64,000 bases of DNA from Labia minor (Eukaryota > Arthropoda > Insecta > Dermaptera > Spongiphoridae). The notes beneath the pieces were generated by a model. It worked only from the letters and a program-made list of their open reading frames with translations. It had not been told where the DNA came from and made no database searches. Below, piece by piece: positions 23,511 through 34,269 of the stretch. The stretch is taken from the NCBI GenBank assembly GCA_963082975.1, contig OY720349.1, positions 69,314,501 to 69,378,500 of the forward strand. The letters run 5' to 3'. Made by a program: the position numbers and the translations under genes. Each line of letters begins with the position of its first letter. Position 1 is the stretch's first letter.

Positions 23511-24056
23511 AAAGTGAAGAATGTAATAATAATATTAATTGAATGAATTTTATTTTTTCTGTTGAATTTAATCAGAATTTAGTAGTTTTAACTGTGTCCC
23601 CCCCTCCCCCCCCCACTGAACTCAAGGGATCGTACCTCGCTAAGTTTATTTAAGAATTAATAATTTTCAATTAAATAGGCTAGCTAAAATTGGTATATAT
23701 TCCAAAAATAAATATAATCAGGAAAAATAATTATAATTTTGCAGTGGAATTAGGAGAGAATTTGAATTAATTGGAGCTTGTAGCTTAAAGGTGGGAATGG
23801 TCAAGTCAATTTCTTAGTTCACAGAGATAAATACCTAATATAGGATAATGTATCATAGTGAGATTTTAGGGGTCTCTATTTTTCCAACATACTCGCATAG
23901 TCAGTGTTTATTGCCCGAAAAAGCGTATGGTTCAACCAATCTTTTCAGTTCATAAAAACATAAAAACTGTCAATCATTATTAAAAAACATATAGTCTGTG
24001 ATTTTGAATGAAATCGATAGCAAAATTTGAAATCATTTTAATAAATGTTGGATTTG
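23511..24056. other. Mixed non-coding DNA
   Basis: Contains a C run at about 23598-23613 and another GCTAGCTAAAATTGGTATAT word near 23680. That word matches the start of the 3360-3720 repeat. No gene. Confidence 0.4.
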
Positions 24057-24064
24057 CCGGAATC

Positions 24065-24356
24065 CAGTGGCGTAACTAGGGGGGAGCAGGGGGGACATAT
24101 GTCCCCGGGCGCCAAATTTAGGGGGCGCAAAATTAGGGAAGCCAATTTGGAACAAAAGAAGAATTAATATTTAAAGTTAAACTGTATTTTGTGTAAGTCA
24201 ATAAATATTATTTATACGCTTATTAAAATCTGTTAAACCTGTTTCGTTATTCGTCATTAATATTCTTAAAAAAAAATTAAATTATATATATATATACGAA
24301 AGGGAGCGCTGATTTCTCAGTTGCCTCAGGCACAAGAACCTCACGGTACGCCACTG
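24065..24356. mobile_element. Intact non-autonomous hAT-like MITE (292 bp)
   Basis: Termini CAGTGGCGTA and TACGCCACTG, with a perfect 8-bp duplication CCGGAATC at 24057-24064 and 24357-24364. In reverse orientation it is collinear with 321-391 plus 5835-6068, and shows the TATATATATA site in which the Helitron landed there. No coding capacity. Confidence 0.95.
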
Positions 24357-24364
24357 CCGGAATC

Positions 24365-24835
24365 ACATATTTCCAAGGTTAAAACTTTTGAACTTCTTTG
24401 AGAATTTGTGAAATTCTAAATGATATTAAAAAAAAATTCAAAAATCATTTCAAAGATATCTTTTAAAAATATTATATAGTAGAGTTATTTAAAATTTTAT
24501 TTTTTAAAATTAACAAAAAAAAATGATTATATGAATAAAAATTAAAATTCATTAAAATAAATCTTTAGTCTAAAATTTTCTACTCCAAACTAAAATCGCA
24601 ATGTATTAAAAGAGTTGATAGTTTAAAAATAAAATTTTGAAAAATATTAATTTGGTATTTATATCATTTTTTTAATATAAATTGATTTTTTTAAATGCAA
24701 ATTATTTTTTTTAAGCAAATCGATCTTATTAGAAATCTCAGACTAGTTTTTCTCTTTTAATAAATAAGATAATAGAATTATTTTAATTAATAGGTGAATC
24801 AAATTAAAGAAATTATTTAATTTTTTATATCAATT
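24365..24835. other. A/T-rich non-coding
   Basis: Nothing recognisable. Confidence 0.45.
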
Positions 24836-25400
24836 TTTTACTATCTCGCCAGAAAAAAAAATTTTCGATGTCGAGATTTTGATGTTTTTATATGTTTTGA
24901 AGATCCCTGAGTCATTTTCATTAAGGTTTAGAAAAATGTCTCTATGTGTGTGTGTGTGTGTGTGTGTGTATGTAGACAAGATTACGCAAAAACGGTTTGA
25001 GTTAGAATAATGAAATTTGGTATAAGGGCATTATTCAAAATTCGTTGTTTTCTAACAAGTTTTGAGAAAAGTAGCTCAACCCGAAGAGGATCATTATCTA
25101 CCACGTTTTCATTTATTTTCCTCTAAACTGACCTTACAAATAAAGATATATGTTTGATAGTTTTTCATATGATTAAAAATTTTATAAAACTGCTATATAT
25201 AGAATTTCAGCTTGATTGAATAGATGAAAGTACCGGAATTAATTTTTTAACACGTTGTCTGCAAATTACGCGCCAGAACGTGGTGCCATCAACAAAGAGC
25301 CAAAAACGCACTAATTTAATAAATATTATTTATTAATTTTAATTTATAATTTATAATTAATTTAATTTAAATATAATATATTATGTTAATTAATCCAATT
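24836..25400 (+). repeat. Unclassified dispersed repeat, copy 1
   Basis: Begins near ACTATCTCGCCAG, passes a (TG)n tract (24946-24969) and AATAATGAAATTTGGTA, and ends after GGTGCCATCAACAAAGAGCC in an A/T-rich stretch. The reverse complement recurs at 54300-54840 and a fragment at 47370-47490. The (TG)n followed by AAACGGTTTGAG resembles arthropod Helitron 5' regions. No ORF is present. Confidence 0.65.
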
Positions 25401-27229
25401 CAAATTGCGAGATAGTCGAGTAGAGACACTCCAGATTTTTTTAAATGAATGACAGTTTTATGTTTTATGTTGGGTTAACCCTCCGCTCCTTCGGACAATC
25501 AACACAGAGTTTTTGAATGTGTTAGTAAAATAGAGGCCCCTGGCTCAGCCTAGCTCAATATAAAATCTCCTCATGGAGTATAATAAGTATAGATTATAGA
25601 TATTTCATTTTTTTCAACGCCCGTTATGATTTTGGATATTTACATAAAATATTTTAATAATTTATATAGCCAAATTAATTTTAAATAAAAAAAAAAAAAA
25701 TAATATTCCATATATATTCCCATAGAATTAGAATTTCAAATTATAAAATTACCTAATAATATTCACGGATATCTGTCATCTAATCTATAAATACAAAAAT
25801 AAAACAAAAGCGAAAGCCTATTTAAGGTAAGTAATACTTTTGTCTTTATTATTAGATAAAATAAAAATGAATAATTAAACATTAATATTTTAAAAAATAA
25901 AAACATTTTAATAAAAAAGTTTTGGGATTGAAAAAAAATGCTATTTAGTGATAATAATAAATTCATTAGATATGAGTGATGAAAATCCTTGAATAAGCAT
26001 ATATATAAATAAATACTACACGTAAATTGAACTAAACAATTGAAAATAGGAAACATTTGATGGGAGTTGAAGTTGTGTTGGCGGCCTCGGGGACCGGATC
26101 CATAACCCGGTGATATTCATCGACAGGATCTCAACTTTTTTTTTTTTTTTTTTTTTTTTTTCTATTTTCGAATCCCCAATGAAACTCTCGAATATCAAGT
26201 TGGCGAATCCTGATTTATTGATATGGATTAAATTCCCTAAAAAATCCAATCTATTTGTATATGTATATGGTACATATTACAAAATTCCAAAGAAAAAATG
26301 ATATCTTTTTTATTTTTTTTTTTTTAAACATACATATATATATTACATATTTTCATATATCCTATATTTAAATAGAGAAATGTTACAAAAATATGTACAT
26401 TCATTGAACACACTTAATAGATTTATATGCATTTACAATATTTCAATTTAAAATTATTGTTAAATGATTCACCTTAAAACGATCAAATAATTTTTTCTAA
26501 AAAAAACAAAACATATAATAAGTAAAAAATACCCTCTTCATTCTTATAAAAAATAAATATAATTCCTAATAAGAGAGAGAAAGAGAGAGCTAGAGATATC
26601 TATTATATTATATATGTTCATGTTTTATAATATATATTATAAGTAATAGGAGATAATAAACCCTAATATGGGGAATTTACTCAATTAATTTAATGATTAC
26701 AGTTAATTATTAACTTTTTATTGATATTTCAGTTAGTATATTATTTATAAGTTCTATATATAAAATTTTAAATTTTATGAACTTGATAAGGTTGGAATGC
26801 TTGGTGTACAAGTACTCTGTATCTCACGATTAAACCACTTTTTATATCACATTTTCAAAATATTTTTATCGATTCTTAAATTTAATTTACGCGTTTCGAT
26901 TCAAAAATAGGCATACTAAATATTTTATTTTATTTTTAAACAACATTGAAAATTAAAATTAAAAACTAAATCTTTTTCAATATGGTTTATAGATAAATTT
27001 AAAATATATATATATATAAAATAATCATAATATAACTGGAGAATTTTAGGCATTTTTACCATAAATTAAGTAAATATGTAAATTTTTCCATTTATTTATA
27101 ATTTGTAATTATTTATTGATTCATTTTCAATTTATGATTGTATCTTAGATAGATCTAAAATATAAGCAAAAATTTGAATATATATAGTAAATATTCCAAT
27201 TAAAAATATATATCTCTTACTATTTATTA
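25401..27229. other. A/T-rich non-coding
   Basis: A patch at 25400-25580 (CCTCCGCTCCTTCGGAC) is more complex. Poly(T) runs from 26136 to 26161. Minus frames of 97 and 77 codons (25763-26056, 26016-26249) are low-complexity and without motif. Confidence 0.4.
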
Positions 27230-27545
27230 TGGAATTGTGGAGAGAGCATTCCACTCCCCCTTCCAGCCTATTTTCTCTTTGCTCTTCAGTTGCTATATAA
27301 ATGGAATTTCTACGATTGGATCCTCGTTTTAGATGGCAGTTCCTATTCAAAAGAGATCCATTGTAATGGGGCATTTATGCAAATGTTTCATCTAATCGAT
27401 GTCCAATATCATTGGACGCGGAGATGATATGTATTTTTGTCGTATCGCTCTATTTTGTTTCTTAATTAATTTTCAATTGGCCTTGATAGATTAATGAATG
27501 GTTGGGGTTCGGCTCTCGTCTTTTGTTATGGATTTCATGTTATAT
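27230..27545. other. Higher-complexity island
   Basis: Balanced composition without repeats. An 80-codon minus frame (27132-27374) has no motif. Possible conserved non-coding DNA. Confidence 0.3.
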
Positions 27546-28063
27546 TTTGCAAATTTGAAACACATCCAAAAATTAAAAAAACAAATAAATAAAACAAAAC
27601 CAACCTACATCAAAATAAAGTAGTTGTATTTAAATTGTACTTGATTTATTTGATTTCATTTTTATTTCCTTATTATCAAAACAAATTTCCTTTCAGTTTT
27701 CTTATAATTAATTCATTTATATACTTTTCATAAACTAAATTAATATTTTCAAATTATAAATATATTAAAAATTAAAATAATCTCAATAAAGAAATTTTCA
27801 AAAAAATTATATAAAGTATGAATAAACAAAAATTATTATTAATAATTAATTTCGAAATAATATATTTGATATTTCAATATTTAAATAGTAGAATACTGGC
27901 TTGTCAATATTGACCTGGAGGAATTGGTTGTTCGTCAATTTTATTTTAAATTTAAGAATTAATGATTAATTTCAAATAAATACGTAGACTGGCTATAAAG
28001 GACATAGATTCCAAAATCTTAAAAAATTTGAAAAAATAATATTTATATTTTTTTATTATATAA
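27546..28063. other. A/T-rich non-coding
   Basis: Nothing recognisable. Confidence 0.45.
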
Positions 28064-28260
28064 CTAGCTGCTCAGAGCGCTTTCGGCGTTCTTCACACCT
28101 AGACGGGGGCTCCGCCCACTGTACCCCCGAGTGGTACATAGTATTTGGTGGTTGAAAGTAGTAAAAGGTTTTCATCCATTTTGTTTCAATCCGTATATTA
28201 CATAAAACATTCATTTCTTTTTGTGTTCTTATTTAAAATATATTTTAATTTAATAAGTAA
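28064..28260 (-). repeat. Helitron 3' terminal region, copy on minus strand
   Basis: Matches 55899-56100 closely, including GGGGGCTCCGCCC (one base changed from the symmetrical form) and CACACCTAGACGG. The terminal hairpin has decayed slightly. Confidence 0.88.
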
Positions 28261-28273
28261 ATTAATTATATAG

Positions 28274-28380
28274 TACCGGGACCCCGAGCCTCGGCTCGGT
28301 ACTTAAGTTAAAAAAAATGATTCATTATTATTGGGTTTGGCTGGTAATATTAATACCTGGGATACCGAGCTGTCGCTCGA
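28274..28380 (-). repeat. GAGC-hairpin / TAATATTAC unit, copy 2
   Basis: Reverse complement of 5004-5114. GTAATATTA lies at 28344-28352. The GAGC-CGAG-GCTC hairpin is intact; the other has become GAGC-GACA-GCTC, keeping the stem. Confidence 0.8.
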
Positions 28381-28503
28381 AAAAATATTTAGACATTATT
28401 ATAGACATTTTCATTCTGTAAATTAAATAATTTTATTTCATTTAAATAAATATCTATTTTTAAATAATTTTTCTCTCTACATTATTTATCTAATTCTGAC
28501 AAT

Positions 28504-28545
28504 GGATGAGTGAGATAATGTGTGGCGAGTGGTCGCATATAGACG
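28504..28545 (+). promoter_or_regulatory. Putative internal promoter of the Jockey element
   Basis: Jockey-type LINEs use a TATA-less internal promoter with a downstream element at +28 to +32. If the first base after the target duplication is +1, positions 28531-28535 read GGTCG, which fits the DPE consensus RGWYV. The initiator itself is not a clear match. Position-dependent inference. Confidence 0.35.
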
Positions 28546-29274
28546 AGCTCCTGACTTTTTCGGTCGTAGTCTTGGCAATTTTTGACATACCGATTGGATT
28601 TTTGATCGTCCACTTCTCTCAGTGACTACTGGTATTTAGAACCATTATCCTGACTCCAAATCACTCCTATTCTGCCCTTTTTCAATAGATTTAGTATATT
28701 TTCTTTACATATTTCAAGTACAATCCTGAACTCCATAACCTTTTAATTCCTTTGAATCCTATTCCAAAGAAATATAGTTATTTATTAATATCTGCTATTT
28801 TTGATTCATTTTGTTTTTATTTTTACTTTATTTTATTTTTATTTAATAATAATCCTGCCCTCTCTCAATCTTCTTCCCACTCCTTACCAAGATCGCTCCC
28901 CTTAACCCTCCTGCTACGATCGATCTCGTTGGCATCTCATCTCCCCTCTTTATCCTATTGTTTACCCTTTATTTATTTATTTTATTTGATATTTATTATT
29001 AATTTACCTTATTTATTTGTTTATTTTTTCATTTTTTTTTTTTTTTTTGTCTATTTTGGTGAGTGAGCTGGAAGTATTATATTGAAATAGATTTGTATAT
29101 ATATGTATATATAATTTCCTTTAATAAGTATTTTCACAAACTAACATTATCCCCAGGGCCTTCCCGTCCAAAAATGCCCCGAACGGCCTCGGAGGCGACA
29201 ATTTTTCCTTTCAATTAATTATATTATATTTATTTGTTAATATATTTAGTCAAAAAGATTAAATTAATTATAAT

Positions 29275-30837
29275 ATGGATAACCAAGGCGGTTTCAATCC
29301 ATTCAAAGGAAAAACCTTAAACCGCTCACCGTCATCACCAAACCTGGATAACAAATGTCAGAGTGATAGAGAACAAATATCAAAAATCTCTTCCCCTTCA
29401 CTCACTACTTGCACTCCCCCAATTAAAAATAACTATTATAATGAATGGCAAAAAGAGCTGAACGAAAAAAAAGCTCTTGAAGAAATTGTAAATAAACTGC
29501 AACATCAGAACAAGAATCTGGAAAGTAAAATTAAGAAAATGGATGAAGAAGGTGCATCAACATCCAACCAAACAATGAATGAACCAGTTTATTTAACTGA
29601 TGAGGAAGAGCTAGATAAGGAAACCGACTGGATTATTAAAGCAAGCAACACAATTGCATACAGTGCGAACAACCCAAACAAGAATGACTGGCAGCAGGAC
29701 AGAATTCCCCAAGCCAAAAGAAAGAGAGAGGTAACCAAGTCTCCTCAGACTGAAAATATAAAGAAAAAGTCTAATACAACTAATTATGCGATCCCTACAC
29801 ATAATAAATTTGATATTTTAGACAATGAGGAAGCCACAACAGACAATAAAGAAACAGAAAAGCCACCTAAACCAGAGCCAATCTTCGTAACTGGGGTCCT
29901 GGATATCAATTCACTCAGAAATAAATTAAAAGAAAATACAACAGCGGATGACTACACTATGACTACACTGAAGTCAGGGCACATTGTCAAAATAATGCCA
30001 GCAAACATTGAAAAATATAAATCAATAAGAGAAAAATTTATCTCAAACAATATTAGCCACTACACATACATGCTGAAAAGCGAAAGACCATACAGAGTTG
30101 TTTTGAGAGGTCTCCACAGCTCAGAAGATACCACTGAAATAAAAGAGATACTCAAAGAAAACGGGCACGAAGTTAGACAAATCGTAAATGTACGCCATCG
30201 AACCTCAAAGGAACCTCTACCTTTGTTTTATGTAGACCTAGAACCCAAGTCGAATAATAGGGATATATTTAATTTGAAATACTTAAATCACATGAAGGTA
30301 TCATTTGAACCACCTTATAAAAAAAAAGAAATCATCCAATGCAAAAGGTGTCAACGGTTTGGTCACTATAGAAATCAATGTCATCGACCATTCAGATGCG
30401 TCAAGTGCGGAGAAGACCACCCAACTAGCTCTTGTAAAAAAACTAAAGACACAGAAGCTACATGTGCGAACTGTCAGCAAAAACACCCCGCCAGTTACAG
30501 AGGTTGTGTTAAATACAAACAATACAAGGAGCATATTCTAAAAATTCAACCAAAAGCCACGCGCACAAACCTAATAAAACAACAAACTAGAAAGCCAGAT
30601 GTAGATATTCCACAGACCAACAATAATGCTGTAAACAAAAATACACTATCTTATGCTGATGTAACAAAAACCAAAACAAATAACACAACAAATTCAAATG
30701 AACCTCTTCAAATGCAACAGCTGGAAGACATTCTAGATAAGATGTTCAACAGAATGCAAACCATGATGCTTAACATGGTAGACAACATGATGGATAGGTT
30801 TATCCAGCTACTGGGCAGCCTTAAAAGAAATGTTTAA
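29275..30837 (+). CDS. Jockey LINE ORF1: gag-like nucleic-acid-binding protein (520 aa)
   Basis: ORF1 proteins of Jockey LINEs bind the element RNA and form the ribonucleoprotein needed for retrotransposition. The N-terminal third is polar; a coiled-coil-like stretch (EKKALEEIVNKLQHQNKNLE) covers about residues 63-85. A basic segment (KRKREVTKSPQ) near residue 148 could be a nuclear signal. Residues about 272-355 match the domain that precedes zinc knuckles in arthropod Jockey gags (PRE_C2HC type). Three knuckles follow: C356-C359-H364-C369, C375-C378-H382-C387 and C397-C400-H404-C411. The C-terminus is methionine-rich and amphipathic. The stop lies within ORF2, so the two are translationally linked by an 8-nt overlap. 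The start is the first ATG of the open frame. Confidence 0.93.
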   Translation: MDNQGGFNPFKGKTLNRSPSSPNLDNKCQSDREQISKISSPSLTTCTPPIKNNYYNEWQKELNEKKALEEIVNKLQHQNKNLESKIKKMDEEGASTSNQTMNEPVYLTDEEELDKETDWIIKASNTIAYSANNPNKNDWQQDRIPQAKRKREVTKSPQTENIKKKSNTTNYAIPTHNKFDILDNEEATTDNKETEKPPKPEPIFVTGVLDINSLRNKLKENTTADDYTMTTLKSGHIVKIMPANIEKYKSIREKFISNNISHYTYMLKSERPYRVVLRGLHSSEDTTEIKEILKENGHEVRQIVNVRHRTSKEPLPLFYVDLEPKSNNRDIFNLKYLNHMKVSFEPPYKKKEIIQCKRCQRFGHYRNQCHRPFRCVKCGEDHPTSSCKKTKDTEATCANCQQKHPASYRGCVKYKQYKEHILKIQPKATRTNLIKQQTRKPDVDIPQTNNNAVNKNTLSYADVTKTKTNNTTNSNEPLQMQQLEDILDKMFNRMQTMMLNMVDNMMDRFIQLLGSLKRNV

Positions 30838-33529
30838 TTCTAATCTCAAAATGATTACTTGGAACGCGAATGGACTAGCCGCACGGAGACTAGAGCTTGA
30901 AATGTTCTTGAACATGAACAAAATTGACATAGCTTTAATATCTGAAACCAGGTTTACAAGTAAAAATTTTCTTTCTGTTAAGGGCTATACTATTTACACT
31001 ACCAATCACCCATCAGGAAATGCGCACGGAGGAACGGCAGTACTCATAAAATGTAACATAAGACATCACTTACTCGAACCAATTGTGACAGACAAGATAC
31101 AAGCCACCCTCATTAAAGTTAATGATAAAAGTTCAGACATTACAATAGCTGCAGTCTATTGCCCGCCTAAACATCAAATATTACGAGAAGATTATACACA
31201 TTTCTTCTCTCAACTCGGACATCGTTATATAATTGGAGGAGATTGGAACGCAAAACACTCATATTGGGGTTCCAGGCTAGTAACAACCAGAGGCAGACAA
31301 CTATACCAAGCTGTTAAAGATCTTAACCTTGAATGCTTGTCCACAAGTAAACCCACCTATTGGCCTACTGATCCACGAAAAACTCCTGATCTACTGGACT
31401 TTTTCATTACAAAAAATATTATAATCAATAACACTAGTGTGGAATCTGACTTAGACCTTATATCAGACCATTCGGCTGTAATCCTTAATCTCAACGATAA
31501 AATAATGTTGAATAAAGCACCACCCAGATTATACGATAAAAAAACGAACTGGGAAGAATACAGAGATATTATTACAGAAAAAACACACCTCACGATTTCA
31601 CTAAAAACGGTCGAAGAAGTGGAACATGCAATTGAAGATCTAAACAAATTGATTCACAATGCGGCCAACAAATCCACTCCCCAAGGTAAAGCTGGTAAAG
31701 CTAAAGAGCATGTATACCCTGCGTTCATTAGGGACTGTGTAAGTGAAAGACGCCGACTTCGCAGAGTATGGCAAAACAACCACTATGCACGTGATAAAAC
31801 TGCTTTCAATAAAGCATCGCAGCAACTTAAAGCGCTAACTAAAAAATGGAAAAATGAGGTCCTGCAAGATCACCTCGCAAAACTGACACCTACTAGCGAC
31901 ACCAACTACTCTCTGTACAAAGCTACAAAATACTTGAAGCGTCCTAAACAACAGGCTACACCAATAAAAACTCAAATGGGAACCTGGGCTCGTTCTGACG
32001 GTGAGAAAGCTACCACTTTCGCGGATCATTTACAAAAAGTTTTTGAACCACCTCCTAGCAACGACCTTGGCCTAGATAAAGAAATAGACGAATATTTAAG
32101 TTCTCCGAATCAGTTGTGCCTACCGTTAAAACATGTCACTCTCAATGAACTAATACGGGAAATCCGAAAACTTAAAGAAGGTAAATGCCCCGGCTATGAT
32201 CTCGTAGACGCTACTCTTCTGAAAAACCTGCCAAAAAAAGGACTACTGCTCATTCTTGCCATCTTTAATGCATGTTTAAGATTATCCTACTACCCAAGCC
32301 AGTGGAAAATAGCCCAAGTCGTTATGATACAGAAACCAGGTAAACCAGCTTATAATGTTACATCATACAGACCAATAAGTCTTCTTCCGATAGCTGGAAA
32401 ATTACTCGAAAAGTTTGTATTAAACAGAGTGCGAGAACATCTAACAGAAATTATACCAACTTACCAGTTCGGTTTTAGAGAGGGTCACGGTACTATCGAA
32501 CAAGTGCACCGATTGGTTGACGTGATCGGCGGAGCACTGGAAAACAAAGAATACTGTTGCGCTGCCTTCCTAGACATATCCCAGGCTTTTGATAAAGTCT
32601 GGTATATTGGACTGCTATACAAAATTAAAAAAATGCTGCCTCATTCATTCTTCCCACTCTTAAAATCATATCTTGAAAATAGATGTTATGAAGTGAAGAT
32701 AAATTCCGACACATCTGACATGCACGGAATCAGGTCTGGAGTACCCCAGGGTAGTATACTGGGACCGGTTCTTTATTTGATATACACAGCCGATTTACCC
32801 GCTCACGCCTCCACCACCATGGCGACATATGCGGATGACACCGCGATTATTACAACACATAAAAATCCAGACTCAGCATCCGATATCCTCCAACAACACC
32901 TGAACCTTATTGAAAAATGGCTTGGACAGTGGAGAATCAAGGCCAACACTGATAAATCAGTTCAAGTAACCTTCACTCTCAGAAGAAAAACATGTCCACC
33001 CTTAAAACTTTGTAATGCTGAAATCCCACAAGCAGATGACGTTAAATACCTAGGTATGCACCTCGACCGACGGCTCACATGGCGCAAACATATATGGACA
33101 AAAAGGAAACAATTAGACTGCAAACTTAGAAGCATGTATTGGCTTATTGGACGCAAGACACAGCTGACCGACTCCAGTAAAATGACATTATACAAAACTA
33201 TACTGAAGCCTGTATGGACATACGGCATCCAGCTATGGGGCACTGCCAGTCACAGTAATATAGAAATACTGGAGCGGTTTCAAAGTAAAACGATGAGAGC
33301 AATGTTTAATATTCCACCATACATAAGCAACAAATATATAAATCTAGACTTGAACCTGAGAACGGTGAAAGAGGAAATAGAGACTTACAGCAAGAACTAC
33401 CAAACAAGACTCGACCAACATATTAATCAGCTTGCCGCAGAACTGCAGGGGAAGGGTAGTCTGAGATACTCTCGCCTCAAAAGAAATAGTATACCAGACC
33501 TAGCAACAAGATTTGACGACAAGATATGA
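30830..33529 (+). CDS. Jockey LINE ORF2: endonuclease and reverse transcriptase (899 aa)
   Basis: The enzyme nicks target DNA and copies the element RNA from the nick. The N-terminal AP-endonuclease domain (about 8-225) shows WNANG with N12, the catalytic E39, GGDWNAKH with D138 and N140, and SDHSAV with D213 and H214. The reverse-transcriptase domain (about 470-760) shows YRPISLLP from 513, FLDISQAFDKVW with D582, GVPQGSILGP (637-646) and YADD (667-670, catalytic D669 and D670). No RNase H is visible, which is normal for Jockey. All catalytic residues I can place are present and the length is normal for the clade. The first ATG overlaps the ORF1 stop (ATG 30830, TAA 30835-30837); an alternative start is M8 at 30851. 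Confidence 0.95.
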   Translation: MFNSNLKMITWNANGLAARRLELEMFLNMNKIDIALISETRFTSKNFLSVKGYTIYTTNHPSGNAHGGTAVLIKCNIRHHLLEPIVTDKIQATLIKVNDKSSDITIAAVYCPPKHQILREDYTHFFSQLGHRYIIGGDWNAKHSYWGSRLVTTRGRQLYQAVKDLNLECLSTSKPTYWPTDPRKTPDLLDFFITKNIIINNTSVESDLDLISDHSAVILNLNDKIMLNKAPPRLYDKKTNWEEYRDIITEKTHLTISLKTVEEVEHAIEDLNKLIHNAANKSTPQGKAGKAKEHVYPAFIRDCVSERRRLRRVWQNNHYARDKTAFNKASQQLKALTKKWKNEVLQDHLAKLTPTSDTNYSLYKATKYLKRPKQQATPIKTQMGTWARSDGEKATTFADHLQKVFEPPPSNDLGLDKEIDEYLSSPNQLCLPLKHVTLNELIREIRKLKEGKCPGYDLVDATLLKNLPKKGLLLILAIFNACLRLSYYPSQWKIAQVVMIQKPGKPAYNVTSYRPISLLPIAGKLLEKFVLNRVREHLTEIIPTYQFGFREGHGTIEQVHRLVDVIGGALENKEYCCAAFLDISQAFDKVWYIGLLYKIKKMLPHSFFPLLKSYLENRCYEVKINSDTSDMHGIRSGVPQGSILGPVLYLIYTADLPAHASTTMATYADDTAIITTHKNPDSASDILQQHLNLIEKWLGQWRIKANTDKSVQVTFTLRRKTCPPLKLCNAEIPQADDVKYLGMHLDRRLTWRKHIWTKRKQLDCKLRSMYWLIGRKTQLTDSSKMTLYKTILKPVWTYGIQLWGTASHSNIEILERFQSKTMRAMFNIPPYISNKYINLDLNLRTVKEEIETYSKNYQTRLDQHINQLAAELQGKGSLRYSRLKRNSIPDLATRFDDKI

Positions 33530-33645
33530 GAATGGTACCACTGGGGACACATCTCAGCTAATTTATTTCCTCTGATGTAAATCTGACATCAAATTAGATT
33601 ATTGTTTCTGCAGAAACAGATTGCTAAGTCGCAGGATAGAAAAAG

Positions 33646-33676
<31 letters not shown>

Positions 33677-33697
33677 CTGACAATATATTAAGATCAC

Positions 33698-33796
33698 ACC
33701 GGGACCCCGAGCCTCGGCTAGGTAATTAAGTTAAAAAAAATAATTCATTATTATATTGGGTTTGGCTGGTAATATTAATACTTGGGACACCGAGCT
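33698..33796 (-). repeat. GAGC-hairpin / TAATATTAC unit, copy 3
   Basis: GTAATATTA at 33769-33777. One side has drifted (CTCGGCTAGG) and the other end is truncated at GAGCTG. The spacing to copy 4 is about 190 bp, so the two form a short tandem array. Confidence 0.8.
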
Positions 33797-33885
33797 GATA
33801 TACAATTCTTTAATTATTTATTACAATTATTAAATGTTGCATCATTGCATGGAACTTGGGGTCCTCAATAATACATAAATATGTA

Positions 33886-33993
33886 TACCGGGACCCCGAG
33901 CCTCGGCTCGGTACTTAAGTTAAAAAAAATGATTCATTATTATTGGATTTGGCTGGTAATATTAATACCTGGGACACCGAGCTCGCTCTACCC
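33886..33993 (-). repeat. GAGC-hairpin / TAATATTAC unit, copy 4
   Basis: GTAATATTA at 33956-33964. The outer hairpin is GAGCTCGCTC here (two bases shorter than copy 1). The T/A-rich spacer with AATTATTTATTACAATTATT is shared with copy 3 and with 4910-5000 in reverse. Confidence 0.85.
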
Positions 33994-34269
33994 TTTAAAA
34001 AATATTGATATACAATTCTTTAATTATTTATTACAATTATTAAATGTATTAAATAATATTTTATTGAAAAAATATTAAAAATTATAAAACTATCTAAAAC
34101 TTAATTAATAAAAGAACAATGAATAAATAAATCACGAAAATAGATAAAAAAAAAATGGGGGAGTAAAAACAATTGTTCTTACCGCTGGTCTATGATATTT
34201 TGATAATTACAAAGATATTTTTACCATCTTTCAAAGACATTTATTTGTTTTGTTGTTTTTTTTTGAGAG

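Larger units (their letters stand above)
28504..33672 (+). mobile_element. Full-length Jockey-clade LINE
   Basis: A 5.17-kb element flanked by AATTCTGACAAT at 28492-28503 and 33673-33684. It has about 770 bp of 5' UTR, ORF1 (29275-30837), ORF2 (30830-33529), a short 3' UTR and a poly(A) tail of some 30 residues, broken once, starting near 33640. Both ORFs are uninterrupted, so it may be recent. It was inserted by target-primed reverse transcription into a Helitron copy. Confidence 0.95.

Noticed and set aside
28752-29066. 104-codon frame upstream of Jockey ORF1 as a separate protein
   Set aside because: It is phenylalanine/leucine/serine low-complexity from the pyrimidine-rich 5' UTR of the LINE.
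30301-33243. Minus-strand and alternative-frame ORFs within the Jockey element
   Set aside because: They are shadows of ORF1 and ORF2 in other frames.
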